Assembly (NCBI GenBank): GCA_004154925.1
Contig: QJNS01000054.1
Span: 62,001 to 126,000 of the forward strand
DNA length: 64,000 bases
Source: Monosporascus cannonballus
Lineage: Eukaryota; Ascomycota; Sordariomycetes; Xylariales
Direction: 5' to 3'
The translations under genes and the position numbers were made by a program. A model generated the notes under the pieces. The model saw only the letters and a list, made by a program, of their open reading frames with translations. It did no database searches and was not told the origin of the DNA. Positions 44,341 through 57,903 of the stretch are shown in pieces. Every line of letters starts with the position of its first letter. Position 1 is the stretch's first letter.

Positions 44341-47300
44341 CAGGGGTCCAATATATCAACTAAACCACTAAGAATTATCTCCACAAAAATAATAAAACCT
44401 CTAAAATAGGGCCTAATGGCAAGTTGTAATTTTTGCGCTTTGTTTTCCATATTTTTATATAAATCTTTATAAATTATTAAAACGAATTTTTTGAATATAG
44501 CTTTAAATTAATAATATTTTTTGTTAATTATAAAAAATTAATATAAAATTAAAATCTTTATTTTTTTATATAACTTTAATTTTAATTTTAATTAAAATAT
44601 TATTATAAATTTAAATAAATAATTAAAAATTCCATTTTTAATATATTATAATTATATAGTCGTTTTCGATAAGCATAATAATAATATAATTTCATAAGTT
44701 AAAATAGTAATACATAAAGTTTAAAATTATTTATAATAAATCCCGAAATATATTTTTTCTTAATTAATTAAATACGGATAATATATTTAAAAATTTAAAA
44801 TAAATATTATAAATTTTCGAATATTTAATTTTTTAAAACGAAATATTTATTTTTATTTAATATTTTTATCGGTTTTATATCGATATAAACGTAATTAATT
44901 TATATGTTAATATTATATGTACGGCCGATAATTTTATAAAAACCTTATATTATTAATTTATTTACCTTATATTAAATATTATATTTAACGGATACGGGCG
45001 TATTTTACGAAAAAGTTAAATTAATATAATATATAATTTAATTTTCGAAAAATTTAATATTTTTTATTATTAAAATAAGTTTCGAAAAATCCTTAATTAT
45101 TTAAATTTATTTTTAATAATTAATTTAATTATTATTTAAATTATATTATTAATTAAGTTAATAGAAAAATAACAAATTTTTATATTAATAATTCCATATT
45201 TTAATTTTATTTTAATATTTACGGATAGGAAAAAAAATTTAATTTAAAGATATTTAACCGTATAATTGCCGGACAATATAAATATATTATTTTTAATTTT
45301 AAATAAATATTAAATAATTAATTCCAGATTATTATATTAAATTTTGTTTTCGAATAATAAAATGATTTAATTATTCTTAGTAAAATATATTTATTATCGA
45401 AATAAAACGGTTTCCAATTTAAATATACTAATATTCGTAATATATATCTTTTTTATTTTATTTATATATATTAATTTATATTTATAATAATTATTAATAA
45501 TATTATAAAAAAGAAAATTACGAAATATAATTATTTTTATTAAATCGGCAGCCTAATTAAATATAGTTATAAGGCGGAAATCCGGCGTTTTAATATTTAT
45601 CGTTTCGAAATTAATATTATTATTTTTTATATTTACAAATTAACGTTCGAATTAAAAGATTTAAATTTCTTAATAATTAATATATTTAAATTATTAAATA
45701 ATACTTTTTAAATTTAATTTAATAATTTATATTTTATTATTAAAATTATTATATATATTATTAATAAAGCGGAAATTATGGATATATATAATTATTTAAT
45801 TTAAATTGTAATAAACCGAAAATATTTATCGAAAGTTATAAAAAAATTACTAAATTATATAATTCTAAAATATCTTACGAAAATTAAATTTATATATAAA
45901 ATAATTTAAAATAATTATATACTTTTATTCGTATTAATATATTTATTATAGTTTTTAAATTAAATATAAATATTTCGAATATTAATCAAATAATATAATA
46001 AGATATATCGTAAAAGTTTTCGATTAAAAATTTATAATAATAATTTGGTTAAACGGTTTGTAATTATAAACGATTAAATGTAATCAGTTATAAATAAGCT
46101 ATATTATTTGTACCTTATTAAATATTCGATAAATATAAAACCGAACTATTTATTTTAAAGAAAAATAAAATAACGAAAAAATATAAGTCCGTTAAATTAA
46201 AACCCGTATTATTTATAAAAATATAAAGGTTATAATAAAAAGTAATATAGCAAATTCGGATAATAAAAATAATAATACGTAATTTATTATAAATAATGTT
46301 AATTAAAATATACTAATTATCGAATTTTAAATTTGTTTTCGGCCAGTTAAAATATTACTTTTAAATTTTCGAAATAAAATAATTTTAATTTGTGATACCG
46401 GATAAAAATAAGGCCTTAATAATATGCGTTATCTAACGGCAAATATATATGTAAAGTAATTTTGGCATATTTAAAAAAACGAAATTATTATGTTAAAAAA
46501 ACCGTAATAATTTAATTCCGGCTGTATTTGGTTATAATATATATACGTTTAATTTTCTTTGTATATCCGAACTTTTAAATTTGAAAATATTTACATAAAA
46601 ATAATTAAAAGCCGGTTCGGTAAAGGCAGTTATTGAGGAAATAATAAAGTTTTAATATAAACGATAAACAAACGAATTATTTTTTGTACAGTTATTTATA
46701 TTTGGTAATAAAAAAACAAAATAAATATTTAGTTTTTATAAAATTTAAACGATTTTTATTTAATAAGTTTCCGAATAAATTAAAAGAAATTAAAGGTTTA
46801 TGTTTAATTTAAAACATAATCGAATTAATTAAGGCGGTTTTCAATTTCGATAAATAATAATATTAAAATATTTTAAAAAAACCGTTTATTTTTTATATTA
46901 TATATAATATACGAAAAGATTAGGCTTTTAATTTTGTAAAAAATATTAGTAATGTTTTGTAAACCGCGGAATTCGTTTAATCAAAAATATTAACCTTATA
47001 TTTTTATGTTATAAACCGATTTATATAAATTATAGATTATTATTATATTATAAATTCGATTTATATCAGAAAACATTATAAGGTTGTTTTAAATTATGTT
47101 TTGTCCTAATTAAAGCATATTATATATAGTTATTTGGTTTAAATTAATAATTAATAATTTAACGGTATTCTTAATAATTTAAATATTAAACCGGTATATA
47201 ATTTATACGTTTTTACGATTTGGAATTATAATTTAGATTATGGTAATATTTATATTTATACGTATAATTTGTAATATATTATATAAATTTAATTAGGAAC

Positions 47301-50300
47301 TTACTTTATTTTTATTATTTGTAATATTAATATAAAATGTATTATTTTTTAAAACATTTTAATCTTTTAGCCTTATTTTCGTTACCGTACTTATATTTAT
47401 ATAATTCGTTTACTTTTATATCGTTATCGAAATCGCCGGCGTTGCCAGAACGTAATAATTCGTAATTTAACGTTATAAATAATATATCAGAAGAAGAAAT
47501 CGAAATAATAATTTTTCTTAAAATTAGAAAATTATGCTTTAGGAAAAAATGGTACTTATTAAATAATAATATTAATAGCAGATTAAAAGATAATTGTAAT
47601 ATTAAATTAAAAAATAAAAAACGAATTTTGCTGATTTTAATTAAGACCGGTAATAAAAATATAATTAGTTTTAATATAACGTTATATTTATAAAATGCAA
47701 TAATTATAAATATTTATTTAATAATATTTTAATTATTAATATATTATTTTTTTATTAAAGTTATTATTTTTATTAACTTTTAGTTTATTCGGCGTCATAC
47801 ATAATATTAATTTATTTTGATCTGGATTAATTATATAGCGTAATAAATATATAATAAATTCTTTTAATTAAGAAAATTAATAAAATCTTATATTATACAA
47901 TTCGGACCGTAATTTATCGCGGCTATTAACAGATTATTTCTTTAACTTATAGTCTTTAATTTACGACGCCGAATTAAAATATTTTAAATTTTATTTCCGG
48001 TTTTTTTTCGAATTCGTCGTATTAAATTTTAAAATATTTTTATATATTTTTTTTAAATTGTTAAGATACTTTGGTTTAGGTCGAATTATCAAGATAAAAA
48101 CTCGATTATACATATAAATAAATAATATAGATAATGTTTCGTCAGTATTAAGAAAGTTATTTTTTCGTTATTAATATAATTATTTTAACGTCCGTTTTTT
48201 TAGATATTAATTCGAAACGTTTAAAATTCCGGGTTTGTAATAAACTCTTATTAATTACGTTTTGTAATTTTATTTTCTTGCAATTAGGATTAATATTTGT
48301 CGGCGTACGGTTTTAATTAGTATTTTTCCAAATCGTCCGTATATTTTATCGTTATTTTGTTAAAAATTTTGGTAATTATTTTTTTAGAGCTAGGGCTTTT
48401 TGGTTTCTTTAATAAAGGTTAATGGCCGGATTTAGTTTTTTTCCTTTTGCCGTATTTTCTTTTCGTCGGCGTAAGTGGGTTCCCGGTTGATTTTAGGAAT
48501 TCTTTTGTTTTTTTTCCGGCTGGTTTTAGGAATTCCTTCATATTAAAATCCCATATAAATATAATACTAATCGGATATTCCGGGTAACCGCCGAAATCCT
48601 TAATATTAATACCGAATATATTGCGGGATTTGAAAATCTAATTTTTATATAAGCTTATTTATTTAATAACTAATTACGTATAATTACTGATTTTTTTGGT
48701 TTAGCATTCTAAAAATATCGTTTATATAATATATAATATAAGATATATTACGATGTTGTATTCCTTTTATTCGGGATTATAAGATTATTATATTTCTGGT
48801 GTTATTTATATTATGCAAATTATTATAGATTATAAATTCCCAACAACGGTTAATAACTCGAATTATACGGTTTTTTGTTAAAAAGATATACGACGGTTAA
48901 ATTTGAAATATAATGAACGTTTATTTTGTAATTTTAAAGATTTATTATTTAATAATCCGTATTATCCGTATTAATAATTTTATTATTATATTTTACTATA
49001 AAGAAAAGAACGAATAATGTTATATATTATTTAATAATATTTTCGAAGTTTAAAAAAACGAAATTTAAAAGTTGTTAAAATATATAAATATATTGTTTAT
49101 TAATTTTTTATAAATTATATATACATAATTAAGGTTCCGGAATATTTATTTACATATTATTCCGAGATTATCGTAAGTAAAATATACGTTAATATATATA
49201 ACGGTAAGCAACTTATGTTGTTTTAGTATATAGTAATAAAATTTATTCTATAAAAATTTTATGGTATTAGAATTTTGTCGAATAATTATTTGGTTTGAGG
49301 AAAGTTTATTTTGTAAGCTGGGGCAGGGTTCGGAAAAACGGTATATATAGCAGGAAATAAGATATAAAAAATAGCGCCGTAATTAATATAATTTATATCA
49401 AAAATTAATTTAACGCCGTTATAATTTTTATATATATTTTATTTTTTTGTTAAGTCGTTATATATTTTCCGAATATGATTACAGTATTTCATTTTATTAA
49501 ATAGCCGTAACATTATTATGATAATTATATAATATTAAGTATACATAAATAAGCAAATTATAATTAAAAGATTGAATAATATTATAAATTTATTAATATA
49601 AATTTAATTTAATTAGGATTAGAAATATAAATAAAGGATATAAAATAAGATAAATAAGATAAAATTCGTATATTAAATAATTATTAAATATATTAATAAT
49701 ATTAATAAAAATATGTAAGGATTTATATTATACGAATAAAGCTTACGAATAATTAATAAATTATAAATATATCTTAAAGTAATATATATAATTAAGATTA
49801 CAATACATATAAATTTTAGAATTATATCATTATAAATATATAAATTACTAAGTTTATATATGTTATTAAATATAAATAAAGAAATTAGTGTTATTTTTTA
49901 TAACGAAATAATAATATATAGAAAAAAGACTTAAGAATTATATATAAATTATATAAAATTTATATTTTATCATCAATGTTTTAATATAATTTATAAAATT
50001 ATTTTCATTAAATACATATTAAATATAATTATTATAATTACTTAATATATAATTAATATTATTTATTTAACTATAATTTTTATAATTTTAAATATTTGTT
50101 ATATTTTAATATATAAAATTACGTTATATACGATACAATAATTATTATTTAGTTTTTTTTAATATTCGAAATCCATATTATAATATATATTTTTATATAT
50201 TTTACGATATTATAAAGGGTAAATAAATTTTTGCCGACATAATAAAGGTAATTTCCGTTATAGTTTCCGATAATATATTTCGAATAAACTTAAAAAATCC

Positions 50301-51215
50301 TGTTCGTCCGGTTAAGTGAATTAAATTCGTTAATAATATCCTCGAAAAACAAATTATTCCTAAGGAATAATTTGTTTTCGAAAAATAACTTGTTTTTAAA
50401 AAATAACTTTAAAAATGGACAACAAAATCTCGGATTAAAAAATAGCCGGAACCGGTATTAAAATAATTTGTAATAAGGTGAAACCGACAGCATAATTCCA
50501 ATTAAAATATTTTCGTATTAATTAAGTAATATTCGGTTATTTTAAGATATAGAATATTGTTTATAGAAAGTATATATTATGCGTAATCGATTTTAAATAT
50601 CAGATATATGTTATAAGGTTATATTAATATGGCGGAAAATTAAAAGAAAATAAGTATTTTATATTTTAGTATTAATAGAGATATATATTAATTAAAAATA
50701 TTTACGATTATTAGAAAGTTATAAATTTGATAATATTGCAAAAGGTTTATATTATATATAGCATTTTTTATTATAAAAAGATATAATATTTATATGAATA
50801 TTAAATATTAATAATATAATTCGGGATATTTTCCGTAATAATAATTAGGAAAATAAAATCTACGTTATAGCGGATTATACGAACTTTATAAGTTATTAAA
50901 TCATTAAGTTAATTATGGATTTTCGATTAATTACGGCTTTTATAATTTAGCAAAAAGGTTATATAAACCGGGTATTATATAAACGATATAAAAAACGGTT
51001 TATAACTTTATGAATTAAGCCGTTTAATTAAGAAATATATGTTATATAATTATTTTATGGATATTATAATTTATAGAATTATGCGGATAATAAATATATA
51101 AATTATATATAAAAATGCGGTAAGGAATATTTATATGTAATTTTTAAATATTTGGTATTATTATATGGTCCGAATAAAGATTTTTAAGGGGATTTAAACG
51201 TAAATATTACGTTTA
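44341..51215. other. AT-rich, RIP-like DNA of unidentified origin
   Basis: About 6.9 kb, extremely AT-rich, without an open frame of any length and without LTR pairs I could match. It continues after the gypsy3 insertion at 57904. Presumably decayed repeat DNA, because RIP acts on repeats, but no motif identifies the parent element. Confidence 0.5.
51211..51215. repeat. target-site duplication of gypsy3 (left), GTTTA
   Basis: GTTTA precedes the TGTGACGAG start of the left LTR and recurs exactly at 57899-57903. Confidence 0.9.
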
Positions 51216-51584
51216 TGTGACGAGCTATGCGGTTTAACTAACTATTAAACCTTAAGTCGACGGGTTTATGTTGGCAGAAGTATCGTGGAAATCTGAGTAA
51301 TAAATACAGTAAGGTATTACGTTTTGTAATGCCAAAAGTGCTTTAGGTAACGAATTGTTATTGTAAGCTGGTACTATCTAAATTATAGAAGTAATGAGCG
51401 TATATATTTTTATAAGTTAATTGGATTTTTATTAGATTTTGACGTTATTATAGATCTAATGTTATTGAATTCGATTAATTTTATATAAATTTATTTGGAT
51501 TTTGATATTAAAAAAGATTTAAATTATGTAATTTTTTTATGGGTCCGACCGTTTTCGTGGCCGATCTTGGGTTGGGTCGTAATA
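51216..51584 (-). repeat. 3' LTR of gypsy3
   Basis: It runs from TGTGACGAGCTATGCGG to GGGTCGTAATA and is 369 bp, equal in length to 57530-57898. Differences from that copy are mostly transitions. Confidence 0.9.
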
Positions 51585-51652
51585 CGATTTCCCTTTTCTT
51601 AAGATCTTTGTCTTTAAAGATTTTTTTTTTTAGTAAATTATCTTTTTTTATT

Positions 51653-51955
51653 ATGGTAGGTCGTATTATTAACCGCAAGTTTCGCAGTTGTCCTAATTAG
51701 AAAGAAAACTTAGATTTTCTGGCTGCTTATATTGTTAAATTCGGTTTTGAAGTTATGCAATATACGTTTTATTTCGAAAATAGTACTAAATATCAAATAA
51801 TTAAAGAAATTTGTTATTGTAACGAATATATTAAGAATTGTCGTTATTACGATGGTTTTGGCGTCCTAATCGATTTCCTGGGTTATATTAAGAAGAAAAA
51901 GGATCGTTTAAATCGTAAGGAAATTGTTGTTAAAGAAACGCTTTTACGCCTTTAG
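51653..51955 (+). pseudogene. antisense accessory ORF of gypsy3
   Basis: This is the homologue of the antisense frame of gypsy2, in the same place. It starts at ATG 51653 (MVGRIINRKFRSCPN), has a TAG at 51698 that a C-to-T or G-to-A change could explain, then continues in the same frame to 51955. Shared with gypsy2: an FYF/CYEN-like segment, a central KxxRLxRKExxVxETL helix and a downstream Arg/Cys-rich end lost behind further stops. The product would be small, basic and coiled-coil-like. It lies opposite to gag-pol, so it needs its own promoter, perhaps in the adjacent LTR. Function unknown. Confidence 0.5.
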
Positions 51956-52254
51956 CAAGAATTAAAAGAGGATTTAATACGTAAATAGCGTGATATCGAC
52001 GAGACCATTAGTCGCTTTTTTTGTTTTCGTTGTTAAAAAATTTTTTTCATGCTAAAGGAATTAAAATTGTTAGTTACGGTTTTTAGTTAATGGATAAGCT
52101 AAATAAATAGGAGCGTACGGAGGCCGAGGTTCCGTTTTCTGTGTTATCCTTTATTTCTCTTAACTGGTCCATTTCTGAAGATTTTAACTGGGGGGTTTTT
52201 CTTAGTAATTCCGTTATTACTGGTGAAATTTTTTAATAGGCGTTAGGCGCCAAT

Positions 52255-52400
52255 AAGGTTCTTGGCGGGTTCCCAGGTGTTTTCGGAGTCCGGGTGCTTT
52301 TTCCATTTGATTAGGTATTGGGTAAGTCCGTTTTGCTTTTATATGTCGAATATTTTTTCTATTTCGTATATTTGTTTATTTTTTATTTTTATGTCGTTTT
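52255..52400 (-). pseudogene. chromodomain at the pol C-terminus of gypsy3
   Basis: The minus frame reads YEIEKIFDI, a stop, KQNGLTQYLIKWKKHPDSEN and then TWEPAKNL. This is a clear chromodomain core (YEVEKIxxxR...YLVKWKGYxxxxNTWEPxxNL). It defines the element as a chromovirus. Confidence 0.85.
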
Positions 52401-52999
52401 ATGCTATATATACCTTAATTGTATTTGTTATTAATTCGAATAAGGAAATATAAAAAATTAAATAGAATTTAACTTTTAAGAAAAATTCTAATAAGTAATT
52501 ATTTTCTAAGATTTTCTTAACAATTTTGTATAGATTGATATATTTAAAATCGAGTTTTTTGCTGGGTTACTTTATTTAAATGTTGTTGGTAACGAGGAAA
52601 ATTATTTCCTCCTTTTTGAAAGTTAGTTTTTTTAACTTTTTTTAATTGTAATATTTGCTTATTTGGTTCCGTACGAATTCGAATTTTATTTTTATTTCTT
52701 GGTATAGCTATTGTAATTATTTTAACGTAAAAATTGTTTTGATATTAATTGGACTGTTATTGCGTATTTTTTTGTAAATTTCTGGAATAAAACCAAAGTA
52801 TACGTTCGTAAATATTATTTTGATATTTTCGTAATAATTAGTATTATAAGTTAATTATGCAATTAATAATTTTTTAACTTAATTATTTTGTTCGTAATTA
52901 ATATAATATCGTAAATAAGTTTTTAAGGTTTAATTTATTCGTTTTATTTATTTATTTATCTAAGGTTTAAATACGTTAAATAATTTATAATTTAGGCCG

Positions 53000-53400
53000 A
53001 TTTATGCTATAAGGTCTTGCCAAAACTTTAATGCAAATATTGATCCTTTGTTTAATATAATTTCCATTAATAATCTATATATATTAAAAATATTTTTGAA
53101 GAAAATATATGCCAGTTGTTCGGCGTTTATGTCCTTATAATATAATAAAAAAATAGAAAAATTTCGTGAATCGGTCGACGATTACGAAAATGCTATCGTA
53201 ATTTATTTTTGTAATTGGATTTTTTGATATAAAAAACTTAGTAATAAAGTTAAATGTAACTAAATATTATGGTTATTTTGCAATTAATAATAGCTGTAAT
53301 TCTCCGTAAGGTTTATATTATTGTACCTTTATTTTAGCGTAAATATCGTATTGCTATATAATTTTCTATACCGTTAATTTTATTTTAAAAAAGGAATATG
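53000..53400 (-). pseudogene. gypsy3 integrase core remnant
   Basis: The minus frame near 53150-53210 reads SIFVIVDRFTKFFYFFIIL, equivalent to IFVIIDRFTKFSYFLL of gypsy2 and the gypsy integrase motif ILVVVDRFTKxAHF. Surrounding frames are broken by stops. Confidence 0.7.
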
Positions 53401-54149
53401 TACGTCGAAATCGTTTTAAGATATTGTGGATCTTTAGATATTCGTATAACTAATATTCGTATATTTTTCGTATTAAATTTTTCCGGTATTTTTTTGGAAT
53501 TTATATTTTATTTATTTTTTGATTTTCTGGGAAATTATCGTTATACTGTTAAATTTTCTGGTATATATCGTAAAATATTGCCCGAATTATCGTAATTTGT
53601 TATAGGCGTAAATAATTTTTTATGGTAGTATTAAATATTATATGGTTAATTTTGATTAATTTTTTTCGAAATTTAATTATTTGCTTAAAATATTTGTTTT
53701 ATTATTTTCTGATCCTTTTTTATAGATGATAATAAAGTCGAAGTTCGCCAATTTTTTTATGTATTTTAATTATTGTTTTGTAAGCTTTTTGGTTGTAGTA
53801 AATCGGGTAAGGTTTTGATAATCCGTATAAACTTTGATTTGGTGCAAATTTCCTTTTAAAAAGTGCTTAAATTTTCGAAATACCATAATAATAATTATAA
53901 ATTTTTTATTTGGAATGCCGTAATTAAATTCGGTTTTTTTTAATTTATACGAAAGAAATATAATAGGATATAATTTGCCTTAATTATTTTGTTATCCGAT
54001 TATTATACTTAATATATAATCCGAAATATCGGTTTTTAGTTTAACGGGGCGGTTTAAATCGTATACAATTAACATTAATTCGCTAATAATCTTATCCTTA
54101 ATATTTTAAAATGCCTTTTCCGTATTTGGCGTTTATTTGAATTTTTTTT

Positions 54150-54990
54150 CGTAAAATTTGTTAGGGATATGGTTATTTTGTTAAAGTTTCGAATAAACTT
54201 CCTGTAGTAGTTAGTAAATCCGAAAAATGCTTATATTTTTTTGATTAATGTTAGCGTTTGTTATTTTGTGACTGTAACGATTTTTTTGGGGTTTATTCTG
54301 GTATGTCCTAGGGTGATAATATGTTCTAGATATTTTACTTTCTGTATATGGAATTGATTTTTTTTTGCGTTAATAAGTAACTTTACGTTCTGTAAAATTT
54401 GAAGAACTTTATGAATGTATTTTGCATATGTTTTTTTTATTTTTAAGAAAATGAGAATGTCGTCGAAATAGCAAATAACGAAAATATCGAGGTATTTTCG
54501 TAATACGTAATTAATTATTCGTTAAAAGGTCGCTGGTACGTTCGTAAATCCTATTGGTATAACCAAATATTTAAATAGTTTGTATTTCGTTTTAAAGGCT
54601 GTTTTTTATTCGTATCCTTTTTTGATTTTGATAAGGTTATATTTATTTTTGAGATCGAATGCTATGAACTATTTGGTTTTATAAAATTGGTTTTTTATTT
54701 CCGTAATTAAGGGTAATAATATTTAATCCTTAATAATTAATTATAATTCGTAATCTTTTATTTTTTTTAGGTACGAAAAATATTAGATATTTTGCTGGTA
54801 ATTTCGAAGGTCGAATCTATTTTTTTATAGCCGATTTTCTAGGTATTCCTTGAAAGTACGTAATTTGTTTTTATTAAGATTGTAAATAAGGTAAAACTTT
54901 GTCGAAAATCCTTTTTTAAAAATTATTTCATAATTTTATTTATTATGTTCTAGTAATTTTGTATCGAGTTCCTTTCTGAAAAGCTATTTA
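54150..54990 (-). pseudogene. gypsy3 reverse transcriptase remnant, catalytic box kept
   Basis: Minus reading gives in order IKDQILLPLITEI-type segment, FIAFDLKNKYNLIKIKKGYE, KTAFKTKYKLFKYLVIPIGF, TNVPATF and ICYFDDILIF. The FDD catalytic codons are at 54459-54467. The connection FFGFTNYYRKFIRNFNKI follows at about 54180-54240. These are all standard gypsy RT blocks in normal order. Stops (TAA, TAG) sit mainly where Q or W is expected. This copy keeps the part missing from gypsy2. Confidence 0.85.
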
Positions 54991-56579
54991 TATTTGTAAT
55001 ATTATAGTAATATATTAATTAGATTTTTTAATTTTTTGGGTTACTGTTTTTGTTATTTTAAATCGTTATTTAATTATTTTAATTTTGTTTTAATAGTAAT
55101 AACGATACGTCGTATTTTTTTTGATGCCCGTTTTTTTTCTTATATTTTGTTCTTTTGGGTAATAAGGTATTTATCCTATCTTTATGCTTATATTCGTTAT
55201 TATTATCGATTAAGTATTAAAATCTTATTTTTTTTCGTTTATTAATAAGAAATAAAACGAATTTTACTTAACCAGTTCTGTCGTTAATTAAAATTTCGTA
55301 CTGGCGTATTTATGGTAATCCTAAAATTATATTGTAATTTTTAAATGGAATAATGTCGAAATTAATTATTTGGTATTATTTTTTAATAAAAATCTTGAGG
55401 TAATTAATTTTGCGCGTAATTTTTCCGTTATTATAAACAAATTCCTGATTTTCGGTATTAGTTATTATGTAAGGTTTTAATTTGTATTTCTATAATAATT
55501 TAAGCTTATTAACTATATTTGGTGCAATATAATTTCCGCCTAGAGCTCTGTAATCCATTATTGCGGTATACCGGTGCGTTCCGATTTATATATCTAAGGT
55601 GATAAGGTCGTTAACGTTTTTTATTATCGCGTTTAAAGCTTTTTTTGGGAGTTCCCTTTGATTTCTCTGGGCTTCGTTATTCTGCGGCTTTTTTATAAAT
55701 AACTTTTTTTTTAATTTTTGTTCGAATTTATTAAGTTTTGCTTATATTTTTCCGTTTAGCGCATTAAGCTATTATATTTGTTATTATTGCCGGCGTATTA
55801 TTTCTTCGAACCGTATTAATTATTCCTGGTTTTTTTGTAATTCTTTTTCTTATCGAGTAAATTATTTTTTTATATTTGCGATTACGTTTTATTATGCGTT
55901 ATTCTGATTGTTGTTCTAGAGATTTCTTATAAATTAATGTATTTTTTCTTTAATAACCTTTTTTTTAAGGATTTATAATAAATATTAATTGAAAATAAAA
56001 ATCCGTAATAATTTTTTGATAATGTTTTTTACTATGTATTAAATTACCTTTTTTTCTGTTTAGTAATTATATTATTTATAATAATAAAAAGGGTTTTTTA
56101 TGGGTATTATTTTTTTAAGTTAATTTTTTACTTCGGCTAATTATTAGATATTTTCTAGGGCTATGGTTCGAAACTGTTAATATTATTGCTTATTTTTTTT
56201 ATTATATTTAATACGGTTTAAAAAATCGAATCCTTTATAATATATGCGGGTAATTCGTATATGGATATGTTATTTCCATTTTTTATAATCGGGGTATTTC
56301 CGTTATCGATAATATATAACGTATATTCTGCCGTATCGATTAAGGGTTCCGGGATAAATTTTTTTTGTTTAATTTTGATATTTACGTAATTATTTTTGTA
56401 ATGCCTTTTGTTATGTTCGCGTTATTTATTAAGCTAGCTTTTTAGCTTTTCGTATTTTTTATCGAATTTCTTATCGTGATAATCCTTATTGGATTTTTTG
56501 TCGTAAGCCTAATGCGTATTTGGCTTGGATTATGTTGATAATTTTGCTATCGTTTCCTTGGTTATTCTTGGACTATCTC

Positions 56580-57475
56580 TCCGGTATAGGGGTCCAGTTA
56601 TTTTGTCGTAATTTCTTGGATTTCTTATATTTGTAGGCCTTATGTCCCATTTTGCTATAATTAAAGTATTTAATCTGGTTCCAGTTTTGTTGGTAGGTAA
56701 TACTAAGTTCCATAGGTCCTGGTGCCGTTTTATGAGAAGTAAGGGATGCGTTTTATTTTTTCCCCTGGTTAAACTTATTATATTCCGAATGTAAGGTATA
56801 TTATCTTTTTTTTCTATTGTTTTTTAAACTGTCGATTATTAATTTTAATTGCTTTTGTAATATACCGATTTAGGGCAATTAATTACTTAATCCGAATAAT
56901 CTTATTTTTTATATTATCCTTTAGCTTTTTATAAAATATATCGATAAGGGCGTCGGCCTTATCGTTTTTTTATTTTGCCTTAATCGTAAAACTTTTAAAG
57001 GTTACGGCGTATTTGGATACGGGTCCTTTTTGTCGGAATTGTAAAAATTGTTAAGCCGTTAATCGTTCTTTATCCGGATTGCCGAAATTATTACGCATTT
57101 TGTTTTTGAAATTGGTATAAGTTAAAAAGATTTTATTAATAAAATTTTCCTTATTTATTTTTTTATTTCCAGGAAATTTCTTATAATAGGCTTAAATTAA
57201 TTAGCCGCATTTTTTATTAGGCATATTTTTATTATTAGGATTATATTTGCTGAGTTATTAAGATTTAGAAAATAAAGGTAAATTCGTACCTAAGTTAAAA
57301 AGGTTTAAGGATTATATTTTTTATTATAAGATTTCGGTTTTTTCGGTTTTATGCGAACGAAAAAGGGTTGGGCAGGTAACGTAACCTTAAGCTGTCGAAT
57401 TTCTTTCTCCAATTTCCGAATTCGAGCCTGAAATTGTTAAATAGGAGTTTTTTAAATATTGGTCGATATTTTCAT
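56580..57475 (-). pseudogene. gypsy3 gag remnant
   Basis: A minus ATG at 57475 starts MKISTNI, followed by a coiled-coil-like stretch (QARIRKLEKEIRQLKVTLPA). The capsid part includes GNPDKERLTAQQFLQFRQKG, typical of gypsy gag, and the frame reaches a zinc knuckle (IKYFNYSKMGHKAYKYKK, about 56637-56680) in which Cys codons have become Tyr. The start fits the expected distance behind the 5' LTR. Several RIP-type stops interrupt it. Confidence 0.75.
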
Positions 57476-57529
57476 AATATTAAATATTATTTAAAGTTTG
57501 ACGGTATTACTAAATAAAAGTTTATAATA

Positions 57530-57898
57530 TGTAACGAGTTATGCGGTTTAATTAATTATTAAACCTTAAGTTGACGGGTTTATATTAGTAGGAGTATTAT
57601 AGAAATTTAAGTAATAGATATAATAAGATGTTACGTTTCGTAATGTTAAGGGTGCTTTGGATAACGAATTGTTATTGCGAGTTGGTATTATCTAGATTAT
57701 GGAAATAATAAGCGTATATATTTTCATAAGTTAATTAGATTTTTATTAGATTTTGACGTTATTACAGATCTAATACTATTGGATTCGGTTGGTTTTATAT
57801 GGATTTATTTGAATCTTAATGCCAAGAAAGATCCAAATTACGTGATTTTTTTGTGGGTCCGACCCTTTTTGTGGCCGATTTTGGGTTAGGTCGTAATA
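57530..57898 (-). repeat. 5' LTR of gypsy3
   Basis: It starts TGTAACGAG, ends GGTCGTAATA and is followed by GTTTA. The open stretch 57776-57985 (minus) is an LTR shadow, not a gene. Confidence 0.9.
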
Positions 57899-57903
57899 GT
57901 TTA
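57899..57903. repeat. target-site duplication of gypsy3 (right), GTTTA
   Basis: This is an exact copy of 51211-51215. Confidence 0.9.

Larger units (their letters stand above)
51216..57898 (-). mobile_element. gypsy3: complete chromovirus-type Ty3/gypsy element
   Basis: This 6.7-kb element has its sense on the minus strand, two LTRs of exactly 369 bp and a perfect GTTTA target duplication. It is related to gypsy2: pol aligns along its length and both LTRs start TGTGACG and share TATTAAACC, though the LTR centres differ. Sense order: 5' LTR (57530-57898), gag (from 57475, zinc knuckle about 56637-56680), RT with YFDD (54459-54467), RNase H, integrase (about 53190), chromodomain (about 52255-52400), antisense accessory ORF (51653-51955), polypurine tract, 3' LTR (51216-51584). 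RIP-type stops kill every frame, but the domain order is complete and the RT core is kept. Confidence 0.9.

Noticed and set aside
46400..47500. Possible long plus-strand decayed protein frame in the AT-rich block
   Set aside because: Replacing stops by Gln or Trp gives readable text, but so would most AT-rich DNA, and no family motif appears.
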